Source: Macrolepiota albuminosa
Taxonomy: Eukaryota; Basidiomycota; Agaricomycetes; Agaricales; Agaricaceae
NCBI GenBank assembly: GCA_027475525.1
Contig: JAMWFC010000070.1
Location: 248,001 to 312,000, forward strand
DNA length: 64,000 bases
Direction: 5' to 3'
In this document: piece after piece, positions 34,269-46,251 of the stretch
How positions within the stretch are numbered: position 1 is the stretch's first letter
Layout of the letters: each line of letters begins with the position of its first letter
The notes under the pieces: generated by a model
Seen by the model: the letters and a program-made list of their open reading frames with translations, nothing else
The model's database searches: none
What the model was told of the DNA's origin: nothing
Translations under genes and position numbers: made by a program

Positions 34269-36837
34269 AATGAGTAATCCCATACCTGCAGTGCCCACTG
34301 ATGGCGGGCAAAATGCCCACGACTTACGGGGAGACCCAAGGCTCGAGACCGAGGTCAGAGCACCAACCTGGCCGGAAATGAAAGCGAGGCCCGGAGAGCT
34401 GAAAGCTCACAACAGGATGGTCAGCAACGTCTCCAGGACAAGATGCCAGGGGGATTAACTCCTCCAGTTATGCAGCTGCCAGGAGGACTGTGACGGTCTA
34501 GCCGATTAGCGTCCAAAGGGCCCCCTGAGGACGGCCGACAGTCAACAGGCACCTATGGTGCCCCAGGAGATGCCGAGTTGTCAGTATGGACTGGGAGAGC
34601 CCTCCCTCCGAGCCAGAGTAGTGGGACCAGGCAGTCCACCGCAGGCTCAATGCCTTTTAAAATAGCGGAAGCCTGCATAGAGGAGATACTGGAGGAGGCT
34701 GCAAGGCCTGAAGTATTCTGCACAGAAAACTAATTCTCGTGCACACCAGCAGTAGAGGAAGCTCTGGAGGTTGTAGAGCTTCCAGAGGAGGTGATGGAGT
34801 CGTCAAGTGACGACAACGCCGGAGCAGAGAAGCAGCGGCTAAAAACCACGTACACCATGCGCTTGCGGGTGTTCTGGGACTTGCACTCAGAGGTGATAAA
34901 ATACACCACCCAAGCGCGACTCAAGCGCTACGTGTCAGCACATATAGTAGCACTTAGGTGAGAATAAATTATACTGATTTAATGGTGAGAGTGCTCACGA
35001 TGGAGCTGCAAATATATGTGCAGTGGAAGGCCACACGGCAATTGGGGGCCTCGACCCCCTGGAGCCACACGTCCGAGGAATGCTCGGCACGACACAATCA
35101 AGACGTCGGAATCAAGCTAGTGGAGACACTAGCATGGGCGCAAGAAGTGCCCGAAGTAAGACTGGTGAGTACTTTCTATACTCCAGCAGGACAAGGGTGG
35201 CGTGAGGAGCCCCCACACATGCATAACCAAGACCATAGGACAGATATGTCAGGTCCGGATGGGCACGATAGTACCGTGCTCAAGGTAGAGAGTGAGGCAT
35301 CTGTGATGCCACGTGTGCCCATGGCCGAAACGTTGAGCGACAGAGTTGCGTATCAATGTATGCGCAATGGCGACCTCAGGACTAAGGGATGGTCCCTTAT
35401 CAACAATCAGGGCATCGTATTTGAGGGCACTAAGCCCATTGACGAGATGCGTTGTCAATTCGTCATGCAGGGTCAGGAGAATCAAGCTTCTCCAGTTCCA
35501 GGGCGGCGCAACGATCATGATTGAGGAGACTTCCTCGATTGAGATGGCGCCACGAGACGTGATGTCCCTGGTAACGGCCAGGATGATGGCCCTAGGTTGA
35601 CTCCTCGAGACGAGGGCAATTATGCCCACAGTTGAGGAGGCTCAGGACGTCCTCTGCAGGGTGGACGAGGGAAGTCACTTCCCCATGCTGCTGATTTGGC
35701 AACTAGATCCCCGGGTCAGCGGGAGGCCATTCAAATGCATCGTGAAGCCATGCACAATCGCCTGCATCGAGTAGTCGATGATGCCCTGGGTATAACCTTA
35801 CAGTTACCAGACGGAGTGAAGCTGCATAAAGCAGACAGTAGGCACATTCGTGCCTATACAGGCGCGTCCAAGTTCAGCGACCTGGAAGATTGGGCGATGG
35901 ATGTATGCACCCATCTCGCCATGTGCTTATACGGAGGCGACCATATGGAACGAGAACAAATCTTTGTTCTTCCTGAGTTCTTGGCCGGAGAGACCATGGG
36001 ATGGTTTCGACGGGCAGTACTGCATGTCAACCGTGTCCAATATGACTGGACGTTCAAAGGAGTCCTTACAGGACTGTACAATCGATTCGTGCACCCCTCA
36101 ATGCTCCAGGATGCAAGGCGGGACTTCCAGTCCGCCAAGTACACTGAGAAGTTGGGAGTGCAAGGGTTCTATGATACCCTTAATGACCATGCCCAGAACA
36201 TGGCAGTATACCCGGACGGGTATACAATGCTCGAAACGTTCTTGGATGGCATTCCAGCGGACATGCGCCGCTATTTGATACGTGAGGACGGACTGTCCCC
36301 AGAAGTCAACGATGTGGAAGAGTTTGTGGCATATGCCATCAGGTATGAGCAGTCCCTGAAGACTGCTAACCACTACGAGCATCGGAGTGGACACAAAGGG
36401 GGACCCAGGCAACTACTGCCTGGTGAGACACCCTCACGGGGTCAGCATGTGGGGACCTTCCTGGCCAAAAAGACCGATTTGGACCGTGACCGCTGGTATG
36501 CAGAACCCCTGCTGCGAACCGAGGGCAGAGCTGCCCACGCCCAGAGCGGGTGCCGGACGGAGAACATCCTAAACCAAGGCCGGACTTCAAGCCAGCCAAC
36601 CCACCAGGGCAGACGGGGACTTGTTTCACATGTGGCCAACCAGGCCACTATGCTACCAACTGCCCCGCAAAACCGGAAGCCCCGAGGAAGGGGTATACAC
36701 CCCGCGCCCACCTTTGAGCTGCACATACTGCAGCCGCGAGTGGGAGTGACGGAGACGTATCTGCCGAGTCTGAGGCAGAGCACCCCACAAACGACCAGGA
36801 GCCCCCAGAGGAGGCATCGGGCGCTGAGCCCGAGAGT
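34269..36837 (+). pseudogene. gag of element E
   Basis: The likely start is ATG at 34269 (MSNPIPAVPTDGG). The gag core at about 35696-36400 includes FVYNRFV-type and NMAVYPDGYTMLETFLDGIPADMRRYLIR segments shared with element F. A CCHC knuckle (starting CFTCGQPGHY) lies at about 36622-36663 in the frame of the protease, while the core is in another frame. Because F keeps both in a single frame, an indel near 36490 is the likely cause and not a programmed shift. A TGA at 35522 follows the segment NDHD, where F also has a TGA. Confidence 0.75.
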
Positions 36838-38199
36838 GTGGTTGTGGAGGGGGAGAAGTACGTCACAGTTGACATATATGACGACGTCTACGACAACGAG
36901 TACTACAGTTGCGACAGCGACTCCAAATGCTTAGCGGCAATGATGGATTGGCCATTCACAAATGATCCCAAAAAGAATAACGTGTTTCAGATGAAGAAGG
37001 TGACTCTTCGTCGTGCAGAGGGCACTTTGCAGCGCCCTACATTGAAACGGGCAGACAAGGAGTGCCTGGTCTTGTATGTGGACGTCGATGGCCACAAGGC
37101 ATGGACCCTATGGGACTCTGGGAGTACTACATCGGGCATAACGCCCCAGTTCGCCCATGTGTACGGAATGTCCATGCAGGAGTTGGATATGCCATTGGCA
37201 TTACAGCTGGGCACCGTAGGGAGCCAAGCCATGGTGCAGTATGGAACAAATGTGACTGTCCAAATGCTGGGCTCATGTAGCCGGGAGTACATGGATGTAG
37301 CGAACTTTGATTGCTACGATATGATACTGGGAACGCCATTTATGTGGCGTAACAAAGTCATATTAGACTTTGACCACTGTCAGGTACTAGTGAATGGGAA
37401 AGTGATCCCAGCCAAACGAGCTACAGCAGACGACACTGACAATCGTCTGCAACATCATCGCACTACGGAGAAGCGCAAGGAGTCTCCATGACTTGGCCAG
37501 CACAAAGTGCCGGTGGTGGAGGATGTGGAGGAGGAAGTGCAGGCTATGCCTGGACTAAGTGCAGACCACAATGTGGTGATGATGAGCGAGGAGGAGTATC
37601 AAGCCTCCAAGAGGAGCGATGAGCGAATAATCGCTCCTGATGTTTGAGGCACAACGCCTCCAGACAAGCGCCATCAAAAGGCAAGACAACGGGAGGACTC
37701 AGTGGATGTATGTCCACCTACGTCCTCACGAGTCAAGTTGGAAGACTTGAGAGACAGCATCCGAGAGGCGGAAGCCTCAGGAGAGGGGGACACACGGTCC
37801 CTATGGGAGCGACCAGCACCCCTGCCGGAGTACGACTGGGCATACGACCCCTGTATGCCGCAAGAGTGGAACGAGCTGGTGGCAGCCACATGTGCGCGAA
37901 ATGCGCACCAGAGACGGATGACTGTCAAACCAGCATATCGCCAGCCAGCCTCGGACGAGGTGTCCGTAGCGTACTCACTTGTACGTGAGAGGAAAAGCCT
38001 CGTGGCTTATAAGGCAGTGGCAGCGGGTTCTCCGCTGAGACTACATATACCCGATGACAGTGTCAATCAGGTGCTTGCAATGTGCAAGCAATATGCACCG
38101 CCGCCTCAGCCATCCTCAGAGACGGTGGAAGTACTTCCCCCGGTGCGTATAAAGGGGAAGCAGAAGGCGACAAGCCTTTGTGAGGAAGATATACCTTGA
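36838..38199 (+). pseudogene. Protease and linker of element E
   Basis: The retropepsin-like motif WTLWDSGST is followed by YDMILGTPF. In-frame TGA codons occur at 37489, 37645 and 38197; each is where Arg (CGA) would fit. The frame is otherwise continuous into the RT. The protease would process Gag and Pol. Confidence 0.75.
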
Positions 38200-38753
38200 T
38201 TGCATCAGCAATGGCAAGAAGAATTTGCCGACATGGTCAACGGGACCAAGGAGGAGCTTCTGCCATGGTGGGAGGTGAACCATGAGATCAATCTCATAGA
38301 CGAGAGCAAGCAGTATAAGTACCACTTGCCGCGCTGCCCGTGCGCCCTCCAGGAGCAACTACGCGATAAGACTAATCGCTATTTGAATGCTTAATGGTGG
38401 TCTCCATGCACCACCGCTCAAGCTGCACCATTATTGTGCATCCCAAAGAAGGATGGATCTCTTCAAACAGCTCTTGATGCGCGTCAGCACAATGACAACA
38501 CCATAAAGAATGTAACTCCTTTACCAGATCAGGAGGTGATCCGGGAAGACGTGGCTCGGGTGAAGTATCGCTCAAAGATTGACCTTACTGACACTTATGA
38601 GCAGGTGCGCATTCGCACCGAGGACGTACCCAAGACCGTATTTGCATCGATCATGGGCACATTTACGAGCAACATAATGCAGATTGGAGACTGTAATGCT
38701 CCTGCAACCTTTCAGAGGCTAATGACCTCTATTTTTCGAGACGTAATAGGATG

Positions 38754-38907
38754 TTTTATGCACGTCTACTTAGATGATATATTCATCTACTTGGATTCTA
38801 TGGAGGAGCATGAGCAGCACCTCAGAGTCATTTTATGCACGTCTACTTAGATGATATATTCATCTACTTGGATTCTATGGAGGAGCATGAGCAGCACCTC
38901 AGAGTCA
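38754..38907. repeat. Exact tandem duplication, period 77 (3 of 10)
   Basis: 38754-38830 is repeated without mismatch at 38831-38907 and duplicates the YLDD region of the RT. Confidence 0.95.
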
Positions 38908-38945
38908 TATTTAAACAACTATGCAAGTACAAGTTGTACTTGAAG

Positions 38946-39099
38946 TGGAAGAAATGTGAGCTCTATGCTCAGAGTATAGACTGCCTAGGGCATGTCATAG
39001 ATGAGCGGGGTATCCACCCCGATGGAAGAAATGTGAGCTCTATGCTCAGAGTATAGACTGCCTAGGGCATGTCATAGATGAGCGGGGTATCCACCCCGA
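38946..39099. repeat. Exact tandem duplication, period 77 (4 of 10)
   Basis: 38946-39022 is repeated without mismatch at 39023-39099, in the RT of element E. Confidence 0.95.
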
Positions 39100-40224
39100 T
39101 CAGGAAAAGCTCGATCGCATTCGGGAGTGGCGCACGCCCCGAAACTACAATGACATCCAACAATTCGTTGGCCTTGTCAACTACATATCAAGCTTCTTGC
39201 CCGATGTCACAGCCTATACTGGGCCACTTATGGCCATGACGCAGAACAGGTCACCATTCAATTGGAGGCTGTTGCACCAGTGGTGCTTCGAGATGGTCAA
39301 ACAGATCTGTACAAAGACTCCGGTAATTCAACCAATCGACTCTAGACGGGACGAGCCGATATGGCTCATTTGCGACGTGTCCAAGACAGGTGTCAGAGCC
39401 ATGTATGGTCAGGAAGCAGCTGGCAGACGTGCCACCCAGCAAGGTTCATGTCGAAGAAGTTCACGACGGCCCAGCAAAACTATGCGGTGCACGAGCTGGA
39501 GACTCTTGCCATACTCGAGGCCCTCCTCAAGTGGGAGGATAAGCTGATGGGATATCCCATCCACATCATAACAGACCACAAGGCCCTTGAGTTCTTCAAA
39601 ACTCAGGTGAACTTGTCGCCGCGTCAGCGACGGTGGATAGACTACATGTCGAGATATCAGTTTGACATCACCTATGTTAAAGGTGAACTCAACAAAGTGG
39701 CAGACTGCTTGTCATGCTACTTTGAGAGTGATGTAGTTGGGGAGGCTCACGAGCCTCATGAGTATGTGCAGGCAGACTGCCGCATAGACCCTGATGGAGA
39801 GGATTTACCTCTCCACCGATACCAGGAGCTCAGGGAGCATGTCCTGGAAGTGCGCACTATGCGTGACGATGAACAGAGGCGAAGCACTCGCCTCAAGAAG
39901 CAGCGTGAAGAGCGGGACGTAGCCACCCAGTTGCTCAAGGAGCATGAAGCCGTGGACCCAGCGTCCACTGGGGAGTACAAGCGCCCTGATATACCCGTTA
40001 TGCTGGCGGAGATGCTCAAAGGCAAATTGCCTTTATCCCAGCCCCCTAGCCTGGTCAACGACAACTTCCGGAAGGAAGTGGTGCAGGACTATGGCGATGA
40101 TTCTCTCTTTGCCGAGATACTTGCCAATCCTGATGACCATCCTCGGTTCAGGCATGAGCCTGGTGGACTGATCATGATGGAGAACCGTCAAGGGGTGGCA
40201 GTGGTATGCCTCCCCCGTACGTGA

Positions 40225-41474
40225 ACTATTATCACGCAGGTCTTGGACCAGGCCCATGCACTGGTGGGGCACTTTGATGCCGCCCGGACGTTGGGCTACA
40301 TCCGGAGATGGTATTGGTGGCCACGTATGGCCCAAGAAGTGACTAAGTTCTGCGCCTCATGCACAGCATGTCAGAGGGCAAAGTTGCCCCCTGGATCCCC
40401 TCCCGGGAAGCTACACCAGCTACCCATACCGGTGAAACCTTGGGATTCCATTGGAATGGACTTCGTAGGTCCCTTTCCCGAGTCCAGAGGGTTTGATTAC
40501 CTCTGGGTGGTCATCTGCCGCATGACGAGCATGGTGCACCTCATACCGGTGCAAACTACGCTGACGGCTAAGGAGCTGTCATGGATCTACCTTAGGGAGA
40601 TCGTTAGGCTGCATGGGCTGCCTAGCACCATTGTGAGCGACTGTGACTCGAAGTTCACGTCTCAATGGTGGAGGGAACTCCACAAACTGCTAGGAGCGTG
40701 ACTCCTCATGTCGACGTCCTTCCATCCTCAAACGGATGGGCAGACAGAGCGGGCTAACCGCAGTATAGGTCAGATTTGAGGGCAGTTGTTCGCCCTGACC
40801 AACGGGACTGGGTGGACTGGTGTCCACTCACTGAGTTTGCGATTAATGCGAGTATCTCAGATACCACAGGGTATGCGCCCTTTGAGCTCAATGGAGGGTA
40901 CTTGCCCTCCATGCTGCACGAAGTTTGTGCTGATACGGTGGCCCACCAAGGAGTTGTCGAGTTTGCCAGGCAGGCCCTGGAGAACATTGCAGCGGCGCAT
41001 GATGCCATCATAGAGGCGCGAGTCTTTCAGGCAAAAAACGCCAATCACCGTAGGCGAGCAGAACCACCAATAGCAGTAGGAGCATTGGTTTACCTATCAA
41101 CACGTAACCTGAGACTTCCAAAGAGTTGGGCGAGTAAACTCTGCCCAAAATGGGTAGGCCCATACCATGTCCTAGATGCAGAGCCAAGTACCTCCAACTA
41201 TGTGTTGGAGCTGCCTCTGGCATTGCAGGAATGACGCATCATTCCAAAGTTTCACGTGTCGCTGTTGCGACCATACAGCGCGTCTGATGATGCGCTATTC
41301 CCTAACAGGGCAACCCCGGGCCCCTATGATTTTGGGGCTCGAGACGATGATGAATGGTTTGTTGAGTACATCATTGGGCACTGGTGGACTGAGTGTAACA
41401 TGCTCGAGTTTGAGGTACGCTGGTCCCTCGGTGTAACGAAGTCATCCGTGTTCCAAGCGTCAACAACGCTATAA
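40225..41474 (+). pseudogene. Integrase and truncated chromodomain of element E
   Basis: The HHCC zinc domain (ALVGHFDAARTLGY...CASCTACQ) is followed by the catalytic core with GMDFVGPF, VSDCDSKFTS and the DGQTERANR segment carrying the last acidic residue. Stops: TGA at 40222 just before the zinc domain, TGA at 40699 and TGA at 41232. A one-base loss near 40772 shifts the frame. The C-terminus (VEYIIGHWW...LEFEVRWSLG) looks like the first half of a chromodomain. Confidence 0.75.
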
Positions 41475-41475
41475 T

Positions 41476-44400
41476 TGTTTAATAGAGTATTACGTAAGAT
41501 AACATCTTGTTTTCACTCTAAGTACTAGTCAATCTGATACTGCGGTCTGATTTAGCACTTGTGTGATACACACAAGATAGTTCTAACCTGTAACTCCGGT
41601 TACATTTTTTTAAATCTTCTGCTATCGGCTTTCGACTCTAGGCTTGTTACCGACTAGGCAACTATCATCAAAACCTCTTGATTCTCTGTTGGCATCACGT
41701 TGAAAACGTGCTTCCATGACTGGCTCTCTTGATCCGGATCCTCCGTTCCCAGCTGCAGACGCAGGTGACTTACCTGTGCTTCAAGCTGTGAAGACGCAAT
41801 CTGCGTCAGCATACCAACCTCCACCAAAGCGGGACAAAAAGACTCCTCATGATGTCAGCATGAGCTTTGGAATGCCTGGTGGGCTATCCATATCACGGAT
41901 GATGTCCATTGTACGACCTGGTGGTAAACCAGGAGAGAGATCTGCGGTCTCAGGAGTGTCGCTGCCAGCGAGCCAAATGCCTTCATTGATGTATCCGGTA
42001 TTGCCCGAGAGCTTGTCAGCTCATTCTGAGGGTCAACCGGATATTATCCAGTACTCGGAAATGGTGCAAGGCAGCGTGTTTGCGCATAGTACCCCCTTCC
42101 GGACTGCACCTACTGAACGGCTTTTGGAATATGTGGCCGATGCGGCTACTGAACCGGGACCATTGTCATTGACGACACAAGGACAGGCGCAAGGGCCAGC
42201 AATAGTGGTCAGTAGGGAGGATGACAATGTTGTAAGGTTGGAACAGGCATCAACAGTGCCTGGAATTCCAGAGTTGCACAGACGGGCCGGCAAATAGCCG
42301 CAAGTGAGGCATGATGGCCTCAGGAGAGTTATGGACTTAGAGTCCGAGCTGGAATCCTCAGATGATGAGGAAAGCAAAAGGTCGCATTCGACCTTGTCTA
42401 TCCAGTTACAGCTGGTGTTGGACCGATATCCGTCGGTCACGAAGGAATCGACGCAAAAGCGTCTTCAGCTTTATGTAGTGAAGCACTTACAGTTGCTGGC
42501 TGCTAGGAGCCACGATGTACTCCGTGCAGATTCGAATAAATATATCGAATTGTTTGTGCGCATCTTCGAACTCGAAGTAGTGGAATACCTTAAGCGCAAA
42601 GCGGCGCGAGGGTCAGCAGTCTCAACGGCTACTCCAGCCGACTCAGTAGAATGTGAGATGAGTGTGCGCAGACAAGCGCCATTAATTGCGGATGCGATGG
42701 AATTGCTCAATGCACCTCGTCAGGCTAATGAGTCTCAGCAAGACTACGTTCCGCGTCAGAACGCCGCAAACCGTCAACGCATTGTTAGCGGAGTGCCTCA
42801 GCAGGCATTGTCTGAGGTGGAGACTGTGACGACAACTCCGGCGGAGCCAGAGGCACTACTTGCAGTGCAGGAGGTTAAGACACCGCATAAGCAAGTTACA
42901 ATCAAGGAGGAGGTGGACGAAGTCCACATTCTTGAGGAGCAAACACGACCACAACGCATAGTGCGGCGCGTCCACCTAGTGGACAACTGAAATGAACGCG
43001 TCAATTACCAGAGGATACGCAACCAGGACTTGCACGATCATGGTGAGTCGTTAATTGATGATCAAGGGGTAGTCTTTGAAGGGCGTGAGGGTGTAACGCC
43101 TGTTGATGATATGCGGCGACAATTCGCGGCTCGGACGGCTGAACCAGACAGAGGTTCGGGTGGTAGTGATGATAGTAGTGGTCACTACAAACGGGGGGAG
43201 CCAAGTCATTGCAATAACGACGGTGGAGGTCGTGATTGCAAAAATAATGATTGAGACGATAATAATCGTCGTAATAGTGGCAGGCAGGCTGGTGGAGCAC
43301 CAGCGGAGCCACAAGTAGGGCGACAGCCCACCCCACGGCCAGAACGAACGGCCAATGAACACCTGTTTCGCAGTCCTCAGGCATTTTCGATGCCCGCACC
43401 TCATGAATTGCGTGAAACTACGCCGGGAATGAATGAAGCGGTCAGGATCCATATGGATCATATGCATGACCGCCTCACTCGTCTGGTGGATGACTCCCTT
43501 GGAGTCAGATTTAAGTTTCCTGCTGGGGTAAGTCCCCGTAAATCTGATGGTAAGCACATACGTGCGTACGCTGGAGGACATAGATTCTCTCAACTGGAAG
43601 ACTGGGCCATGGACGTGTGCTACCACCTTGCAGCCTGCTGCTATGGTGGAGACAACATGGACCAGGAGAGGATATTCGTGCTACACAAATTTATGGAGGG
43701 AGAGGCTCGGAATTGGTTCCGTCGCCATGTTCTCCACATTAATTGCGACAAACTGCATTGGACATTTAAAAAAGTCCTGATAGGACTGTACAATCGTTTC
43801 GTCAACGCTGCTACGATGCAGGAAGCTCGTGATGCCTTTAGAAAGGCAGTGTATGACGCTAAGACTGGCATCCAGACCTTTTATGATGACCTGGTGGGTC
43901 ATGCACAGAATATGGCCGTCTATCCAGACGAATACACTATATGCAAGACATTCCTGGATGGAATACCTGCAGACATGAGGAGAGCGTTGATACGCGACGA
44001 CAATTTGTCTCTGGAGGTCAATACTGTGACCGAATTCTTGGCGTATGCCATCCGTTATGAGCAGTCGACACAGACGGTGAACCATTATGAGCAGCGGAGT
44101 TCCCACCAAGAAACTGTGAACCGTCAGGCAGTGAAGGTGGGAACCTTCCTGGCCAAACGGACGGAGATGGAGAACAATCGCAATCCATGATTTGTTGTTC
44201 GCAAGACAATTCCGGGAGGCCAACGGCCTCAATCAAAGCCTGCTGGACAGTTGCCAACGAAGGATAGCCGACCCTTTTCAGGTCAGAATCGAGTAGCACC
44301 GAGAGGAGTGGTGGTGCCTGCAGCACGTATGACGGGCAAACCTGCTGGAGTTCCAGGAGCAGCCCAGAGAAGGCCTGCAAGGGATCCCTCAGCGTGCTAC

Positions 44401-45061
44401 AATTGTGGCAGGAGCGGACATTTCGCTAAAGAATGCCCCGCCCCTCCTAAGGCACACATCTGAGCAGCCCATATGGCTGCGGCACTGAGTGATGTTGTCA
44501 GTGACGACAAAAACAATGAGGTCGTCGACAACACGGAGGAGGAGCCGCAAGTAGAGGCTGACAGGTCGGAAGTGGATGATGCCGAGAGCATCCAAATTGA
44601 TGGCAATGAATACGTCGCAGTGGACGTGTATGACAGCAACTATTATGCTCGTGAAGACAAGGAAGAACACCTGTTTGCACTGACTGAGTGCCGTGGAGAT
44701 CAGCACGTCCGAATGAGACATGTAACCCTGCAGAAGGCAACTAATAAGTTGCACAGGCCACGCTATACTCCCGAGGAGAAGGAGTGCCTGGTCACGTATG
44801 TTGATGTCAATGGACATCCGGCATGGACGTTGTGGGACTCCGGGAGTACCACTACGGGCATTATGCCCCAGTTTGCTCACGTCAACGCAATTCGTGTTCA
44901 TGAACTGGAGGAGCCGCTGATGCTCCAGCTGGGGACTGTAGGGAGTCATGCCATGGTGCAGTTTGGCGTGGAAGTGAGAATAAAGATGTCAGGGACATTG
45001 ACGAAAGAATATGTGGATATAGCAAATTTTGATCACTACGACATGATTATCGGTACGCCGT
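41476..45061 (+). mobile_element. Ty3/gypsy element F, truncated in protease by LTR A
   Basis: It follows E head to tail. The leader (about 41510-41610) resembles E's leader, including the TGTAAC-TCCG-GTTACA hairpin and T-run. Only gag and protease remain; the reading frame stops at 45061, where LTR A begins. Confidence 0.75.
41716..45061 (+). pseudogene. gag-protease polyprotein of element F
   Basis: One continuous frame of about 1115 codons, broken only by nonsense codons: TAG at 42295 and TGA at 42988, 43252, 44188 and 44461. No frameshift is needed. Order: a long Ser/Thr/Pro-rich N-terminus; a Gag core (43390-44180, with FLDGIPADMRRALIR); a CCHC knuckle (CYNCGRSGHFAKEC, about 44398); an acidic linker; and a protease with WTLWDSGST ending at YDMIIGTP. 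The pattern fits C-to-T decay of CGA and CAG codons. Confidence 0.8.
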
Positions 45062-46104
45062 TGATGACGCCAACTGTGGTTGGGTGCGCTGGACGTATAC
45101 GCAGTACAACGCCGTCTCCAGCGCCTGGCGTACGGGTTTGTGAGGAGTCCCGGCAGGGTCCCGGTGTGCTCGAGCAGAGGTGATAGGGTGATGCGCTAGA
45201 CGATAGCGCCTCGGGTGCTACCTAGCAAGTGGTAAGCGTCGTAGTTTAGGAGAAGTTATAGAGAAAGAAACGAATAGCGCAGCGTAGTGTGCCCGTAGGT
45301 GGCACCGTAAACGACGAAGACGAGATAGACAAAGCTAGCGCCGAACTTGGTGGCGAAGTCAGGCAATGCTAGCGCGATTTGAACGCTAAGTGTAACTGGG
45401 TGCTCAAGAGGTTACGATTCGTTGCTATATACATGGCAAGTAGCTAGTTTTTATACTATGCGCTACATTATTTCCAAAATAAGTCCATTGACGGCGCTAC
45501 CAATTAGCGCCTCTCTTCGTGACTGTAGCTAACGGCCACCTGTCAACGGCGACCTGCAGCACATGGGTGACGGCGACCAACGGCGACTCTAAAACTACTT
45601 AGAAGTGGTACGAGTTTGCTCACTTTTTGATGTAATTTAATTGGCCATGCTGTCCCGGGGTATGGTCGGGGAATCCTCGACAGACGCCGTGAGCGCTAAT
45701 TCCGGCGCTAAACATTGTACCATCTTTTGATAAATTTAAATGTCGGGTCTGCGTGTATCCTGTCTTGTCGTCATTGATTCTTTTAGACTTCTGATTGAGG
45801 TGCCTCGGTGATTGACAGCGCCAATTGCTAACTCCTTCCAGTACTGATCGGGGTTTGGTCAGAGTCACCTCCCGCCGTTATGCTAGCGCTATGAGTCCTG
45901 AGTCTTCTTGGTCTTCAAAGTAACTGAGTGGAGTGCGCTGAGGGGCTGATACGGGTGATTGAGATGAATGGATAAGTCTTGCCATAGAGCGCCCGCGCTA
46001 GGGCTGCTCTGTACCCAAGGCTGGTCGCTAGAGCCTTTAGCGTGTCAAGTGTTGGTCGGCCTATAATGTCCCTTGATGCGCTCAGTCCGAGTAGAAGCCT
46101 ATCA
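45062..46104 (-). repeat. LTR A (3' LTR of element A)
   Basis: On the plus strand it runs from TGATGACGCC to AAGCCTATCA, 1043 bp. Its ends match LTRs B, G and H, and it contains the GGAGTCCCGGCAGG block. On its right, the minus-strand polypurine tract TTGGGGGGAGA abuts it, so it is the 3' LTR of a minus-oriented element. Confidence 0.8.
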
Positions 46105-46140
46105 TCTCCCCCCAACTGAAAAATTGACTGTCCTCAGTCA
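46105..46140 (-). promoter_or_regulatory. Polypurine tract and hairpin of element A
   Basis: These 36 bases are identical to 54251-54286 next to LTR B. On the minus strand they read a TGACTG-AGGA-CAGTCA hairpin, ATTTTTC, then the G-rich polypurine tract touching the LTR. They should prime plus-strand DNA synthesis. Confidence 0.75.
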
Positions 46141-46193
46141 AACGCCGTCGTTAATTTGACTGCGCTACGGTCCGTATAATGCCGCCGGCGCCT

Positions 46194-46200
46194 TATAAAA
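46194..46200 (+). promoter_or_regulatory. TATA box of antisense gene A
   Basis: TTATAAAAAG lies about 55 bases before the ATG of gene A and is followed by a pyrimidine-rich stretch, an arrangement usual for fungal promoters. It points away from the LTR. Confidence 0.5.
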
Positions 46201-46251
46201 AGTCGTTTTCCGTACTTCACCTCCCCGTGTTTTCCTTCCCATCTTTCCAGT

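Larger units (their letters stand above)
38200..40224 (+). pseudogene. RT and RNase H of element E
   Basis: The RT shows CIPKKDGSLQTALDAR, a KIDLTDTYEQ segment and the YLDD box, then HVIDERGIHPD and the LVNYISSFLPDVTAYTGPL connection. RNase H has IWLICDVS, YAVHELETLAI and TDHKALEFF. Breaks: TAA at 38392, two 77-bp duplications (38754 and 38946) that shift the frame, and a one-base loss near 39411. If the duplications are assembly errors, the RT is much less damaged than it appears. Confidence 0.8.
33950..41475 (+). mobile_element. Ty3/gypsy chromovirus-like element E (decayed)
   Basis: gag, protease, RT, RNase H, integrase and a truncated chromodomain occur in order on the plus strand. The leader contains a TGTAAC...GTTACA-like hairpin before a T-run (about 34120-34147) that recurs before element F. 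Discrete LTR ends were not found, so boundaries are approximate. Nonsense codons are mostly TGA, and two 77-bp duplications disturb the RT. Confidence 0.8.

Noticed and set aside
41716..45061. TGA reassigned as a sense codon in elements E and F
   Set aside because: The same codons are CGA in sister copies where comparison is possible (C/D), and intact genes in the window use TGA as a stop; CpG decay explains it.
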